A DNA stretch of 64,000 bases from Pseudevernia furfuracea (Eukaryota; Ascomycota; Lecanoromycetes; Lecanorales; Parmeliaceae), in contig JAIUPT010000048.1 in assembly GCA_022315425.1 (NCBI GenBank), forward strand, positions 17,614 through 81,613, written 5' to 3'. Positions within the stretch are counted from its first letter, which is position 1. Every line of letters starts with the position of its first letter. The notes beneath the pieces are model-generated. The model ran no database searches. It was not told the DNA's origin and saw nothing but the letters and a program-made list of their open reading frames with translations. A program made the position numbers and the translations under genes. This document shows positions 23,080 through 35,000 of this stretch, in pieces.

Positions 23080-23963
23080 TATTGCAGCAGTCACCAATGC
23101 CATCTTCACAGCAGAAAAAAGCTTGATACTTTGTCGTACCCCCCTGTGTAATAATGCCTGGCCCCCTTGCTTACTGAGTTATCTTTGCCCTCTTTGCTGC
23201 TGCCTTCCTTGCTGATGCTCCCCCTCCCTTCAGAACCACAGACGACTTGGCCCTCTTTTCCAGGACAAGTTCACAGGACGGCCTTCCATACTCTATCTCT
23301 GATGCCTCTCCACTGATGCGATCTTCCTCCTCGCTATCTTGACACTTACGTTCAGGAACAATCAGCCAATCTTGTCTCCCTGGGTTTATACACAAATGTC
23401 ACTGCAGATCTGGTCAGAGGGGGAAAAGACAGAGACGCTGATAGCTTTGGCTTGTGCATTCAAATATTTGTGTGAAGAGCACTGTATAGCAGACCAGAAA
23501 GATGGCATATAGCATTTGCAGAGCACTGTATAGCAGAGCATATACATGCGTACAGTCAATACGAGGTTGCACAAGGTAAAGTTGTGTGCCTTACAAAACC
23601 CATTTTGCAATCCAAAGCAGGGTTAGAGTGGCAGTAATGCCATTTGCCGCAGGTATGACTAACCCCAGCGGCATTTCTGGCTAGCTTCGACGTATCCAAT
23701 TATTGTTTCAATTGTGGCAGACGAAGCCACTGTTTGACCTGCACAGTGTCAACAAGAAAGAAAAAGAAACAAAAGAAAAATTTACGCTTTCCGGCGATCA
23801 TAACAGGAGCCTCCTAAGGCGGCAGCCCGGAGCCAGTGTCAACAAATACAACACTAAAGTCAACAAATACAGAGTTGTGCCTTGTTCTCCACACTTCAGT
23901 TGCGTGACGACACGCAGTGTACTGGCAGGGCACAGCACCCTGTGCAACAGATGCATGCACACG
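23080..23963. other. No gene supported
   Basis: A minus-strand frame of 74 codons (23171-23395) ends in a Lys/Arg/Ala-rich tail (ARKAAAKRAK) but has no recognisable domain. A repeated word (agagcactgtatagcaga, at about 23476 and 23520) and short A-rich runs near 23755-23860 are the only other structure. Confidence 0.5.
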
Positions 23964-25226
23964 TCATTGCCGTGACTCGGAGCTGCCAGTTCTCCCACTG
24001 CTGGCGCTGCTGCCAGCAAGGGTGACAGCTATGCCTGCAGCAGCAAGCTGGTCGTGCTGCTGCTGCTTGCTGGCCATGGCCTTGCCTGCCAGCTGTTCCA
24101 AGACCCTGTGACCAATGTGTGAGAAACCTTGGCAAACTCTTCCCAGGAAGCCCCTGCCACAGCACAGATGCCTAGAGAAGTGAGCATCATTTTGCCAAAA
24201 GTAATGACTGTGATTTCTCTGTAAGAAGCCCAGGAAGAGCCAAGGGCATTCTGTTGCTAGCAGCCGTATGTCTGTGTATGTGTGGTGATTGCATGCTGCC
24301 TTCCTGTGCATGTGCCATAATACACATTTTGCACCTATGTTTTGCTGCAGTACAGCCAATGATTTTTGCACAGAAAGGATATCACCTCTTGCATGGCATG
24401 TTCAGATCAGGCAGGCTTAGGGCAAAAGATGGCACCGTGCTGCTCCCCACGCTGCCTCTGGTTGCAGCACTGTTCAGGGATACGTTCCAAGAGCCGTGCA
24501 TTGGGAACATGATGAGGGAGTACCCTCTCAGGCTGCATTTGCTCTGCTCCCAGGAGTCGCTCTTGTGCTCTATGGCTGAGCCCCAGCAAGATTTGCTGCT
24601 TGCTGCTGTGCCTGCGCAGCATCTGATACTGCCGTCTGAGACTGAGCCTGGGCATCAACAGGCCCTGCCCCATCAGCACTTGCCCTGTCAGGCTGTGCTT
24701 GAGCATCATCTGAGTCAGCCTTCTGAGGTTGGGTCTGAGTTTCATCAACTGCCCTGTCTGGCTGGGCCTGAGCTGTGTCAGGTATCATCATGTCAGCACC
24801 ATCAGGAAGTGCCCTTGTGGGCTGTCGCAGAGTGCCATCTATTATTGCCCTTTCCAGCTGCGCCTGAGCAGCTTCCATTGGCCTGCAGCACAAGTAGCTT
24901 TGAAAGGTCCACCGACTGAAAAGTTTGTCCCATGTGCAGTATCATACCTGTAGCAGTCAACACACGCATTGTGATAGACATACACATAAGTATATGCTAT
25001 GTCAAAGGCATGAAAGCTGGATGTGCTTGAGATAATAGTAATGACCTGTCACAGAAGCCAGCATTGCAAACGGTGTATGCATAGGGGTGTTGAGATGTGG
25101 TTTCACCTGCTGGCATCCTTCTTAGGCCCCTCTTGCTTGCTCTGCCCTTTGCCTTCAACCCCCCCCCCCCATCAGCTCCCTCCTCAGGGCTCATGGGCCG
25201 CCGCTGCTGGTGCAGGGGAGAGGTAA
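23964..25226 (-). CDS. Candidate low-complexity, Gln/Ala/Asp-rich protein gene
   Basis: No recognised domain. The proposed first exon starts near 25194 (MSPEEGADGGGG) and runs through a C10 homopolymer (25158-25167), after which a one-base shift gives a basic stretch VEGKGQSKQEGPKKDASR ending at a GT donor. The central exon (24893 to about 24570) is a degenerate repeat built on (A)QAQPDRA-type units: DTAQAQPDRA, DDAQAQPDRA, DAQAQSQTA, DAAQAQQQA. The last part ends VLEQLAGKAMASKQQQHDQL and SSESRQ with a stop at 23964. The plus strand is also open across 24254-24919, so strand choice rests on the protein-level repeat. Confidence 0.3.
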
Positions 25227-25461
25227 TGTCTCTGACTGCCTCTGCAGCATTGCTAAAAGAAGCAGCCTCAAGGCTGCAAGCACAGACACATACTCATCAG
25301 ATACAGTGTAAACTGGTGCTTGCATGACCAGCACGACAAACAAAGTAATGGCCAAAAATTCAGCTAGTGACTGTATGATGCCCAATGGAAAGCATGTACA
25401 AACCAAATGTTGACTGCATCAGTAGTACGCTCTTGCAACTAAAGCAGTGCGGCCTACTAAC

Positions 25462-25860
25462 TTAAGGTGGGGATGTCATCAAGGAGCACTGGGTGCCAGA
25501 GGGCAACAGGCTTTTTCAGCAAGCTGGAAAATGGGCAGACAACTGGCAACTACAGCAAGACAATGCTCCACCTTACAAAACTGCCAAGAACATGGCTTGC
25601 ATCACTGCAGAAGCGCCAGGTGGTCATTTCCTGTCATGGCCAGCAAACCTGACTTGTCATCCATTGAGAATCTGTGGGCTTGGATGGACCACAAGCTGCA
25701 CAAGGAGTATGCATGTGAAAGCATTGGAGAGTTGAAAATGGCCTTGGAGGAGATCAGGCAGTCCATCCCTGCTAGCATGTTGCATAAGCATTTTGATAGC
25801 ATGGACATGCAGAATGAAGCGAATTGTTGACCTGAATGGTGACTACATTGGCATATCATT
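25462..25860 (+). mobile_element. Tc1/mariner-type transposase remnant (C-terminal part)
   Basis: The catalytic core is recognisable in two frames: WQLQQDNAPPYKTA (about 25540-25580) holds the second catalytic Asp. WPAN, then after a small deletion PDLSSIENLWAWMDHKLH (about 25640-25700), holds the third acidic residue. A helical tail IGELKMALEEIRQSIP follows, and a further frame change leads to VDLNGDYIG near 25840. The N-terminal DNA-binding region and first catalytic Asp are absent and no terminal inverted repeat was found, so this is an inactive fragment. Confidence 0.85.
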
Positions 25861-26404
25861 CAGCTGAAGCCTGGCTAGCCCATTATCACTGAACTGCTGC
25901 ACACTCTACTAGACACTGTATGAACTTGTCAAACCAGTTTGTGTTACTTGACCAGACTGTGACATGTCATGTCATGTCATTTTGGCGGTGGATCTGTGAA
26001 TGTGTCACAACTTTCTTAAACCAATGTTGGCTTGATCCTTGTACTCAAACTGCACACACCACCACAACACATGTCTGCCAAGTACCAACCATATGGCTGT
26101 CAATCAGTGCTGTGTGGTATGACCGGCGTCAATGCCACCAAAATTGGCATGCATCCCTACAGTAATCTGCCTTCTGTTTTGTTGGCTATCCTACATGTTG
26201 GCATTACTACAGTGCTGAAAAGTTGTCCCATCGAATGCAAACAAAGATAGTGTTTTCACTAGTGTTTCTTTGAACAGAAACAAACTTAGCGCTGCTGTAC
26301 AACCACGGACGAGAACGTATCATTTGGTGTCGACAATTTGTTGCCTGCTCCAGGTCAATTTCGCAGGCCGGCATGGCAGACGCGTTTTTGTCGTACTTGC
26401 AAAC
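25861..26404. other. Spacer; CG-rich promoter of the DUF4385 gene at about 26275-26404
   Basis: Up to about 26270 the DNA is CG-poor, with only a short tgtcatgtcatgtcat run (about 25964). From about 26275 to 26470 CG content rises sharply, matching the other gene starts. No other gene is supported. Confidence 0.45.
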
Positions 26405-27203
26405 ATGAGACGGAAAGCTCTAGGAGACGATGAAGAGCCCAAGACTCGCAAGCGGTCTCAGCCAAACCCCCCGGCATAGATTACTCGGAGTAAGCCTCAG
26501 TTGTACAAGGTTGCGAGAGGTGAACAGGGAGTACTGACCGTTGAACCATACAAAGCAGAGATCCTTCCACACTGGCGCTTCAGGTTGGTTGCTGTGTGTC
26601 TGCCATTTCACGTGCCACTACCGTGTGATTCGCAGAAGGCCTGCTTTGTGACGTGTTGCGGATCAGACTGATTGTGCGTTGGCCCCTTGACCTTGTCCAG
26701 CATAGATCAGACCAGCGCTGGGGTAGCAAGTTACCCTCAAAAAAGCACACATACGCGCTGCTGGGACTTACAGCAGTGTGCAGTGCAGGACCCCCCTCAA
26801 TAGCAGAGGAGTCTGCAGCAAAGATCTTTGAACTGTACGAGGGTTACAAAGATCAAAATGACTTTGTTGGCATGGACATGGCCAGAAAGTTTCTGCAAAT
26901 GGGCTATACACGAGCCATGAGGTATGCAAAACACAAGGGAGGACGGAAGTATGATAGCAATCATGAGTTGCTGCCGGAGTCTGTTAATGAAGAGAAGATA
27001 GAGTGTGCACAGGTAAGACAATGTGTTAAATGGCTGACATGCCCATCAGTGTTGCTAATTTACCAGACGTACAGTGACCTACATGGTCAACATGTACTCA
27101 AGGACACAGCATGCAAGGACATTCAATTCAAAATTGCTGTGGTGTGCAGAAATTTCGTGTTGTCTGGAAGCAATTAGAAGCAGATGCTGTTTTATCAAGA
27201 TAG
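26405..27203 (+). CDS. DUF4385 family protein
   Basis: The first exon encodes a basic N-terminus (MRRKALGDDEEPKTRKRSQ) and, after a one-base loss in a C run (about 26467-26472), GIDYSE. It continues as LYKVARGEQGVLTVEPYKAE and ILPHWRF (about 26510-26585). After an intron, AEESAAKIFELYEGYKDQ, DFVGMDMARKFLQMGYTRAM and RYAKHKGGRKYD follow (about 26810-26955), and a last exon encodes KFRVVWKQLEADAVLSR with TAG at 27201-27203. The GEQGVL-VEPYK-EILP-WRF and FVGMDMARKFLQMG blocks are the signature of DUF4385, a small family known from bacteria, phages and scattered eukaryotes, with no established function. It lies between the transposon-rich block and the housekeeping block, convergent with the CoA gene (130 bp apart). 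Confidence 0.85.
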
Positions 27204-27332
27204 AAAAGTCAAGCACAAGCTTCTTGAGAAAACAGCAGCCAAAGCTGTATAAGCAGAAGCTTTCTTCTTGCTGCCATCCTTGCTTGTCATTTATAGCTGT
27301 GCCTTAGCGCTGTGAATTGTGATTGCTACAAT

Positions 27333-28547
27333 TTATGCCTGCTGCAATTTGCTGATAATGCTAGCGACTTGCTGCTGGGTGTCTTCCAAGGAGACAGACT
27401 GCATGTGCACAGAGGAGACCTAGAACACTGCATTGCACGGCAATTGACTGCTTCACATGTGTGCAGGCAGAGCTTTCTGTTCTGCTACTGTAGTACTCAC
27501 CGTGTCGATAACAAAGTCTGCCTGCTGTCTTTTCTCTTCATCAGGCACTTGTCGTTTGAGAATCGACTGAAACTTAGCTGCAAGCAATGGAAGCCTTGTT
27601 CAGCTTTTGGGCATTGTGTCCCAAGACTGGCAGTTGAGACCGAGCAGAAGAATCTTACCTGGAGTCATGCCTGGCCTGGCAAGCACTCTTGCCTGCTGCA
27701 CTTCTTGTGGTGCACTCACGACAGCAACACCGTCTGTCTACATACAGCACCAAGATAAAGTCAACAATTTTTGAGGGCCCTTGCACATGCTTGAAAGTGC
27801 CCTCTTACTTGGCAAGTCAAGACACAAGCTTTGACTCCTCACCTGATCCTCTCCGTGTGTTTCAAACAACAGAGGATATGTCCAACACTACAAGCTTCTG
27901 ATCTGCCTGTTCTGCAATGCTTTGGAGGAACTTCTGGCGATGTGTACTCACAAGGGGATGTACAATGCTCTCCAGCTTTTTGATGCCTTCCTAGGGATCC
28001 ATGCAGCCATGGTTACGTGATGAAATGAACGGAGAAGCACAATTCTGCTGTGACTGCAGCATCTCACCTCATTGCCTACCACCAATGGTAGCCAGCAGAG
28101 GCCTGCTCACAGCTGCATTGTCAGATCAAAGAATGTGCAACCTTTGGTGTAAGCTTAGCTCAGCCAGCACACAGCACATAGATTTGCAAGCGTCAACACC
28201 ATTGTCTACAAACACATCCAGGGAATGCATCTCCAACAAGCCCAACATGCTCCACCACCCGCGGGAATACAAGCTCATGCACGGCCTGTGTTGCAGTGCA
28301 GGTGTTGCTTTGTCGCAACACACCTGGTGCCTACAACAGCAGGGGAGACAGCAAGCAGGCTTGTGACTTCAAGCTTACCTTATCAGCATCCCACAACGGA
28401 ATGCCCTGTCTGACAAACATTTGAGCAACCGTGCCTCTTGCCCATTCCTGTGGGCAAGACAGTTATTTTCCTGCCTGTCACTGTTAGTGTTGGGTGCAGT
28501 TGCTGGGCACACTACCTATGCTGGCCGGTCAGTCCCAACTTATACAT
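27333..28547 (-). CDS. COAE: Dephospho-CoA kinase
   Basis: Catalyses the last step of CoA synthesis, ATP-dependent 3'-phosphorylation of dephospho-CoA. The start ATG at 28547 gives MYKLGLTGSI. The P-loop GMGKST then spans the intron and continues VAQMFVRQGIPLWDADK (exon 28447-28379). Later exons give AVHEL and VGDAFPGC (about 28210-28285), IKKLESIVHPLV and FLQSIAEQ (about 27925-27980), LVVLDIPLLFET (about 27860-27895), PQEVQQARVLARPGMTP (about 27665-27715), and FQSILKRQVPDEEKRQQADF with VIDT (about 27500-27575). The last exon, SLEDTQQQV, ends at TAA 27333-27335. These are the P-loop, HPLV, lid and R-x-ADYVIDN elements of CoaE. One-base insertions in LTGSI and GMGKS, among others, are consistent with assembly error. 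Divergent from MSH3. Confidence 0.92.
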
Positions 28548-29038
28548 CGCCCTGTTGCTGTTGTGAACATGTCTGCGTAGCCATGCTGCAGCGCTGTGAT
28601 TGTAATGCTTTACGAGAAATTTGCGTTGGCAACTGATCAGTCTGAACATTGGCAAGGCAACCGGCCCAACGTGCTGCAGACGGTCCGCACAGACGAGACT
28701 TGGTCCCAGTCTGCATTGCAGTTGCGACTGACTGTGTCCAGTACTGCATGCATGTCTAGCGCACCCGCTGGGAACAAAAGGTCAACGTCTGTAAACTTTG
28801 ACCTAACAGCAAAGCATGCATGTCACACCGGTCACCAACATCAGCAGTAACGAGTGCCGCGCAGCCCCTCATGCGCTTCTTCTCGATTTGACTCTGCCTG
28901 TGTCCATGTAGCGCCATCGTAAGACACGTCTGTTGTGAAGTGGGACTAAGATCTGATCATCTCGCTGTTATGCCACGTAGTACACTACGAGCGGCGCGTA
29001 TGGCCCTTGTTGGCTGTACAGTAACGTTGACCGTGAAT
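28548..29038. promoter_or_regulatory. CG-rich divergent promoter (dephospho-CoA kinase / MSH3)
   Basis: CG dinucleotides occur roughly at random frequency from about 28630 to 29035, in sharp contrast to the introns on both sides. This is the only space between the two divergent starts. No individual factor site was recognised. Confidence 0.55.
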
Positions 29039-32000
29039 ATGAAGCCTCATCAAACCCAGAGAAGGCAAAGGTCCATAGCCTCCTTCTTTTTCCAAGCCAA
29101 AAGCTGGACCTACCCCAAAGAGTGGCCAACCAAAACAACAGCAACGCGTAGTTGTGAAAAAACAAGCTGCTCAGGGACCACCCTTACCTGCACCAAGCAA
29201 GCGGCAGCGTGTCTCACCACCTGAATCACACAGCAGGAGATGCTGTGCCACCACACAGGTCCTCCTCACCGCTCTTCACACGCAAGCTTCAGAGAACTCC
29301 GCAGCTCAACTGCAAGCTGCTGCAAGCTCAAATGCACAGTCTGCACATGCGTCTCAGCTGCTCCATGCAGCAGTCAATCCAGGCATGCAGTCACACACCC
29401 AACACCAAGTTCCAGCCAGAGTTGAACAGCGGCACCAGCGCTTTCAGGCAAAAGCTAGTGGTTGGGGCTGGCAACAAGCCAGAGGCACATTTCCCAAAAG
29501 CATGCCAGCATTCACCAAGCCCAAGTACACACCTCTAGAGCTGCAGATTGTTGACCTCAAGGACAGGACATCCAGGGGTGCTGTTGATCGTGGTGGTGAC
29601 CGATGACGGCAGTACCACATCATCCTGTGACAAATGTAGCAAATGTCATATGCAATCGACACACTAACTTTCTTATCAGTTGCAGTAGTGGCACTGCAGG
29701 TTGGGTACAAATGCGCTTTTTGTAGACGATGCAGGTATGTACTGGAACCTGTACTTCAGTACTGCCAGCCTGCATGGCTCCGATGCAAGCACAAAGCAGA
29801 CATGTCCAGTCTCAGCATCAGCTTGTGCCGTGCAGATTTGCATCAAGGAGTGCAACATATTGGCCTATCCTGATCACACTTTTTGACAGCCTCATACCTG
29901 TTCCTAGGCTACACGCTAGTCCGGCGCTTAGTAGAGGCAGGCTACAAGCGTGAGCCTGGCTTACATACTGCAACATGACTCAATTCCTGAGCAGTTTGCA
30001 TATTTAGCATTGTTGTGGCTTGTCATGTGCATTGCAAATAAAAGCATCATGCATATGGCTTCACCCAGAGCGGAGTATGCAAAGCCGGAGCGCTGTGGTG
30101 CTTGCAGAGCCTTGATTGTGAGTGTTTCTTCTTTGCCATTTGTGTGCCTCCTTGATGATTCTGTGTGACTTGTGCACAGGTTGGGGTCGTGCGCGCAAAT
30201 GGAGACAGCAGCCATTAAAGCCTCAGGCAGCAATAAGTACACACCGTTACCAGGAGCTCACAGCTGTGACTACACCAGGGCCACCCTTGAGGTGAATTGC
30301 ATCACGTGTGAGCAGCAGTGCAATACGCTTACAGGGCCGGCTATGACCACGACATAACACCACGCATGCTGCCTCTTTGCGTCTGCTTTGCAAACGTGCC
30401 TTGACCTCAGCTATGCAGCCTCACATTTCAGATGCAACGGTTGCATGCCCTTGCTTGTGAACATGTACGGATTTTGTTGCACAGAAGGAATGTGATACCT
30501 TGCTGATCCTGCTGCGGTGCATTGTCTGCTTGTGTAGGCTGGAGATAAGGCGCATGTTGGAGAGGGGTCTGTGTCAGAGCGAGCTGATGCCTCATGGAGC
30601 AATCAGGAACTGAGTCATTATCTGGTTTGTGTGGTGGAGGCTGAAGCAAGCCATGCCGCCAGTGTCAGGCAGGAGTCACCTTCACAGGCGGCTCCAGGCA
30701 GATGCACACATTGAGAGTAGTAGCTGTGGAGATCAGCACAGGACGATGTCTTGTCTGGCCAGTTCAGTACACCAACACGTGGTCTGCAGCAGCAAAACTT
30801 GCAGCATGATGAGTCATGCAAACTGTGTGGTCTGAGCCAGTCACCAAACATCCCTGCTGAAGCCACAAGAGTCTAATCTATGTGCCGTGACATGATCTCT
30901 GATGTCAAGTTCATGCTTTGATAGCGACACCATGAGCTGTTGTTGTTGCCGTCATGCATGCTTCACAGTACCAGTATTGCGATACAGAGTAAGACATCAC
31001 AGGCAAGCCTAGAGGAATGCGGGTGGTGTTGCAGAGACGGCCTTCTGCCGGCGGGCGAGCTGGAGGCATGTCTCATGTTCACACCCCCAGTGAGCTGCTT
31101 GTGGCCAGCCCATCAGCAGTCCCAGCCAAAGCTGTTAGGGAGCTATGTCACGCAGAGCAGAGGCCTGCGCAGCCAGTCAGTGAGCCGGAGCAAGTACAGC
31201 CAAGGTGCGGATTAGCAGCTGTGACAGAGCTCTTGGCGCCCTCAGGTCTGCCATTCTGCATGCAGATAAGACCAGATGCAAAGCAAAGTACATGGCTGTT
31301 TAACATCTCGACATAACAGAATCCACCCGGTGTTGCTCCTGCTTGTGGACTGCTATGCAGTGTTCATGCGAGCTCATGACTGACTGAGACATGCAAAGAC
31401 TGGTGCTTGTCATGCAGGGGGGTCTGAGGAGTCTGCAGCTCTGCAGGCAGTGATGCAGCTGCCTGAACTTGTCGTGCAAGCCCGGGCGCATGCTCCATGG
31501 ACTATGTGCGGCCTCTCCACATGGAGGCGTGTTGCGCTACGGAGCTTCCTTCAAGCCTCCATGATGCTCACGCAGCAGATGTCACTATCACCCAAGGCTC
31601 TCAGTACGGCATTGCAAGTTGGCTAGCATTCTCCTGCTGCATGCCTGTTGTGTGACCAGTAAGTTGTCGTCCCCAACTGCACACCTTCAGGCTAACTGCT
31701 ACCTTTCAGGCTCACTACGTCAGGCTGCAATGGCAACAGCTCATTTGAACCACAACGACGCTCACAGGTTGTCTTTCTGAGTGACAGTGCATGTCACGAA
31801 CCATGCTCATAAATGCAAACCTGATCTGAGAGTGTTTTGCAGCAACTGGAGGTTCTGAGGGAACAATGACGATGGAGGCGAGAGAGGCACCTCTTTGCTT
31901 TGGCTGATGGGACCACACCAAGACGCCCTTTGGGCGGCGCCTGCTCGCTAAATTGGGTGGCTCACCCCTCACTGACAGACACTTCGCATCAACGAGAGCT

Positions 32001-35000
32001 TGATGCTGTGAGGGAGTGGTGGCTGCAGGCTCAGCTGTGGAGCATGGTGGTAGGTCCCCATGGCTACCTAGCCCCCTCTTTCCTTTCCCCCCTTCTCACC
32101 ACCTGTTTTCAGCATTTCTTCATTCCCTCTTGCGTCTCTAACACCCGACTTGCCTCATGCACGGCTGACTGGAGCCACCCATGGTATCTTCGCTGTAGGA
32201 GCATCACAGCATCAGTGCTCTGCATATTGCAGTGCATGTCTTGCAATGTCACGTCTCTTGCTGCACTGTTGCTTGTATGTTCATCTGATAACATGTGCAG
32301 AGACCAGCTTGTTTGAGCCAATCAAAAGGTATGTTTCAAGCTGAAGCAGTGCATGAAGCCATATCATTTTCATTTCACCTCATGCCTACATCTGGTCATG
32401 ACATCAAAGGGGTTGACATGTACTGTAGACTCTGGGGGGCCTCTGATGCTTTGCCTGGCTTTCTAAAGGACTTACAGACGTGAGCGAGGCATTACAAGGA
32501 TCTTCATCGCACAGCAAGCCAGCTGAGTTTGTGCAGTTCTTCAGGCACTTGTCAACATTGCTCCCAAACTGGGTGCAGTGAGCTGATCCTGCCCACTTAT
32601 GGGCAGTGCAACATTGCCAGCTACAGTAGACCTGAAGCCAGGCTTACTTCAACTGACAGAGGTCAGGCTTCCATGGACAGTGTGTGACGCCTTGTTGAAA
32701 CATGTGCTTTCACAAGGGCAACAACATGTTGTCTGTATCCACAAAGGCACAGCCAGGTGCACAAAAACTGAATGCCAGCTTGCTAAGCTGCTCTGTTTTT
32801 TTGGTATTTCCTTGATCACACATGTCCTCAACAATAGCTATTGCGTTTGCATGGTAACATGCTCTGCTGCAGCAGGTGGGCTGTCATCTGGAAGAAGCAG
32901 CTTTTCAAATGACAGCATGCATATGGGGTCAGTCCTGCCTTGCTGTCCCGTCTGGGCACACAGCAAAAAGCAGCGCTGCATCAGGTGGCCATAATTGAAA
33001 CTCTCGCATGTAGGCTTGTGTATGCAGCAGGTTCCATGACACCTATGCAGCATGCCAGCATATGTTGTTGCAGTATGCATCACAACCTGTGTGATGCTTT
33101 GCAGTGCTGCTCCCGAGCAGTTTTTGCTTCAATGCTTGTTCCACGTGCTCGCTGTGCTGTAAATTGCCGACAAAAGTGGTACGCTTGTCAGGTGCCGATG
33201 CTGCACATGAGATGCTGTCAATGATAGACACTGGTGCAGCTCAGTTGAATGACAAAATAAACCTGTTCCAGAATGAAGCCAAATTCCCAGAGGTTTTCAG
33301 GTCAGCAACAAGCTTGTCTTGCTCTCACCTGCAGGTGTTGGCTTTGTTGTGAGCAACTGACTTCACTGACTTCCGTAACCCCCCGCCACCAGCAGACCTG
33401 CAGATTTGCATTCTGACCATACTCAAGGGTTGCACTTGACTGACAAAACCACATTCAGACAGTGGCAAAGGTGTAGGAGCAAGTAGCAAAGATCAGTTTG
33501 TGTTGTTTGTGACAGGTGTCAGCGTGATGTGACTGCAGCGCAGTCAAACCTGCAGCAGATCCTGGTAGCTATGCGTAAGCTGCTGCACCTGCCACGCCTG
33601 GAGTATGTCAGCATCCAGAACCAGGCTGACTTCTTGATTGAGGTCCCAGTGGAGGTGACTGACGTCCCAAAGGTATCAACTCCCCTGAGCTTTGCAGCAC
33701 ATAACGGCTCAGGGACACAGGACGCTCAAGTTGCCCGCTGAATGAAAGAGCACCCTGCAGCACAAGACTACATTGTCACAATCATCTTTTTCTGCTGGGA
33801 GACATTGCATTTATGCATGCATGCTGTCAGCAGGGCTTTGCCCTCTTGACATTGTATTTGGGACTACACAACCATGTTCCAACTGGATTCTGATCCAGTG
33901 TCAATGAGGAATAGTTATTTCAAAGATTGATGTACATTCCAGCAGGTGCCTTGTCCCAAAAAGGCTTGGTGTGCAGGGATGGGAGAAGGTTTGTAGCACC
34001 AAGAAGATGAACAGGTTTCATCCCCCAGAGGTGAAGCAGGGTCTGCAACAGCTGGAGATTGCTAAGGAGCATTGCAAGCGGCTGCGCTAGCAGCTTGGGG
34101 AGGCCTTTCTGGGAGAGTTTGCCCTTCACTATGCACCCTTCAGGGGTGCTGTTATGGCCCTAGCATCCCTTGATGCCTTACATTCTCTAGCTACGCTTGC
34201 CTGCAACACTGGGTAGGCTGTCTCCTACCTGTCTGCTCTTGCCTTGCAATGCACTGTACATCATCCTGATGGCTGCATGATGCATGCAGTTATTGATGCA
34301 TGCAGTTCCTGATACATGCAGTCATCGATGCACGCATTCATCGATGTGCAGAGTTCAATGTGCCAGCCTGCTCGCTGACACCAATGGTTCCTGTGCAACA
34401 GCTGATGGCAGGTACTGCTTGGTATCCAATAGCCACAACGAACAACATCATATCAGCTGTTGATCTACAAGCAAAACAGCATGTGCCTTAGGCTGCACTC
34501 ATAGTCAGCAAGTAGCACAGGAGCTCACCAAATCTTCTAGCCAGCCCAAATACCTTAATATCCCGTTTTTTCACTGTGAAGTAACAACATGCTGCCATAT
34601 TCTTACGGCATTTCACCTTATGTATGTCTTCATACAGGTATGTGCGGCCACACTTTGTGGATGAAGACCAAGCAGCCCAGCTGCGCATTGTCCAGGGCCG
34701 CCACCCAGTGCTGGATGTTGCCCTTGACACCCCTGTGGTGCCAACAACACTGACCTATCAGCCAGGGGCCCATATGCCTTGGTGATCACGGGGCCCAACA
34801 TGGGTGGCAAGTCCTGCTACATCCGCCAGGCTGCCCTCATTGCCATCATGGCTCAGGTCTGCCTCTCACATCAATCACATACAAGAGCTTGTTGCCTACT
34901 CAAGTGGTCCTGCAACAGTGAGCATCAACCAGACCATGCCGGGCAATGTTCTGTATGTGGCAACTAGGATCATGCTGAATGGCATCATGGCAGAAGAAAG

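Noticed and set aside
24254..24919. 221-codon plus-strand open frame as a gene
   Set aside because: It is antisense to a clear protein-level repeat on the minus strand and rich in His/Leu/Cys, as expected for a shadow frame of Gln/Ala/Asp codons.
27312..27758. 148-codon plus-strand frame as a gene
   Set aside because: It is antisense to exons of dephospho-CoA kinase, which has clear family motifs.
34089..34091. Alternative genetic code with TAG as Gln
   Set aside because: Only one candidate site, while makorin, YEATS and DUF4385 appear to end at TAG.
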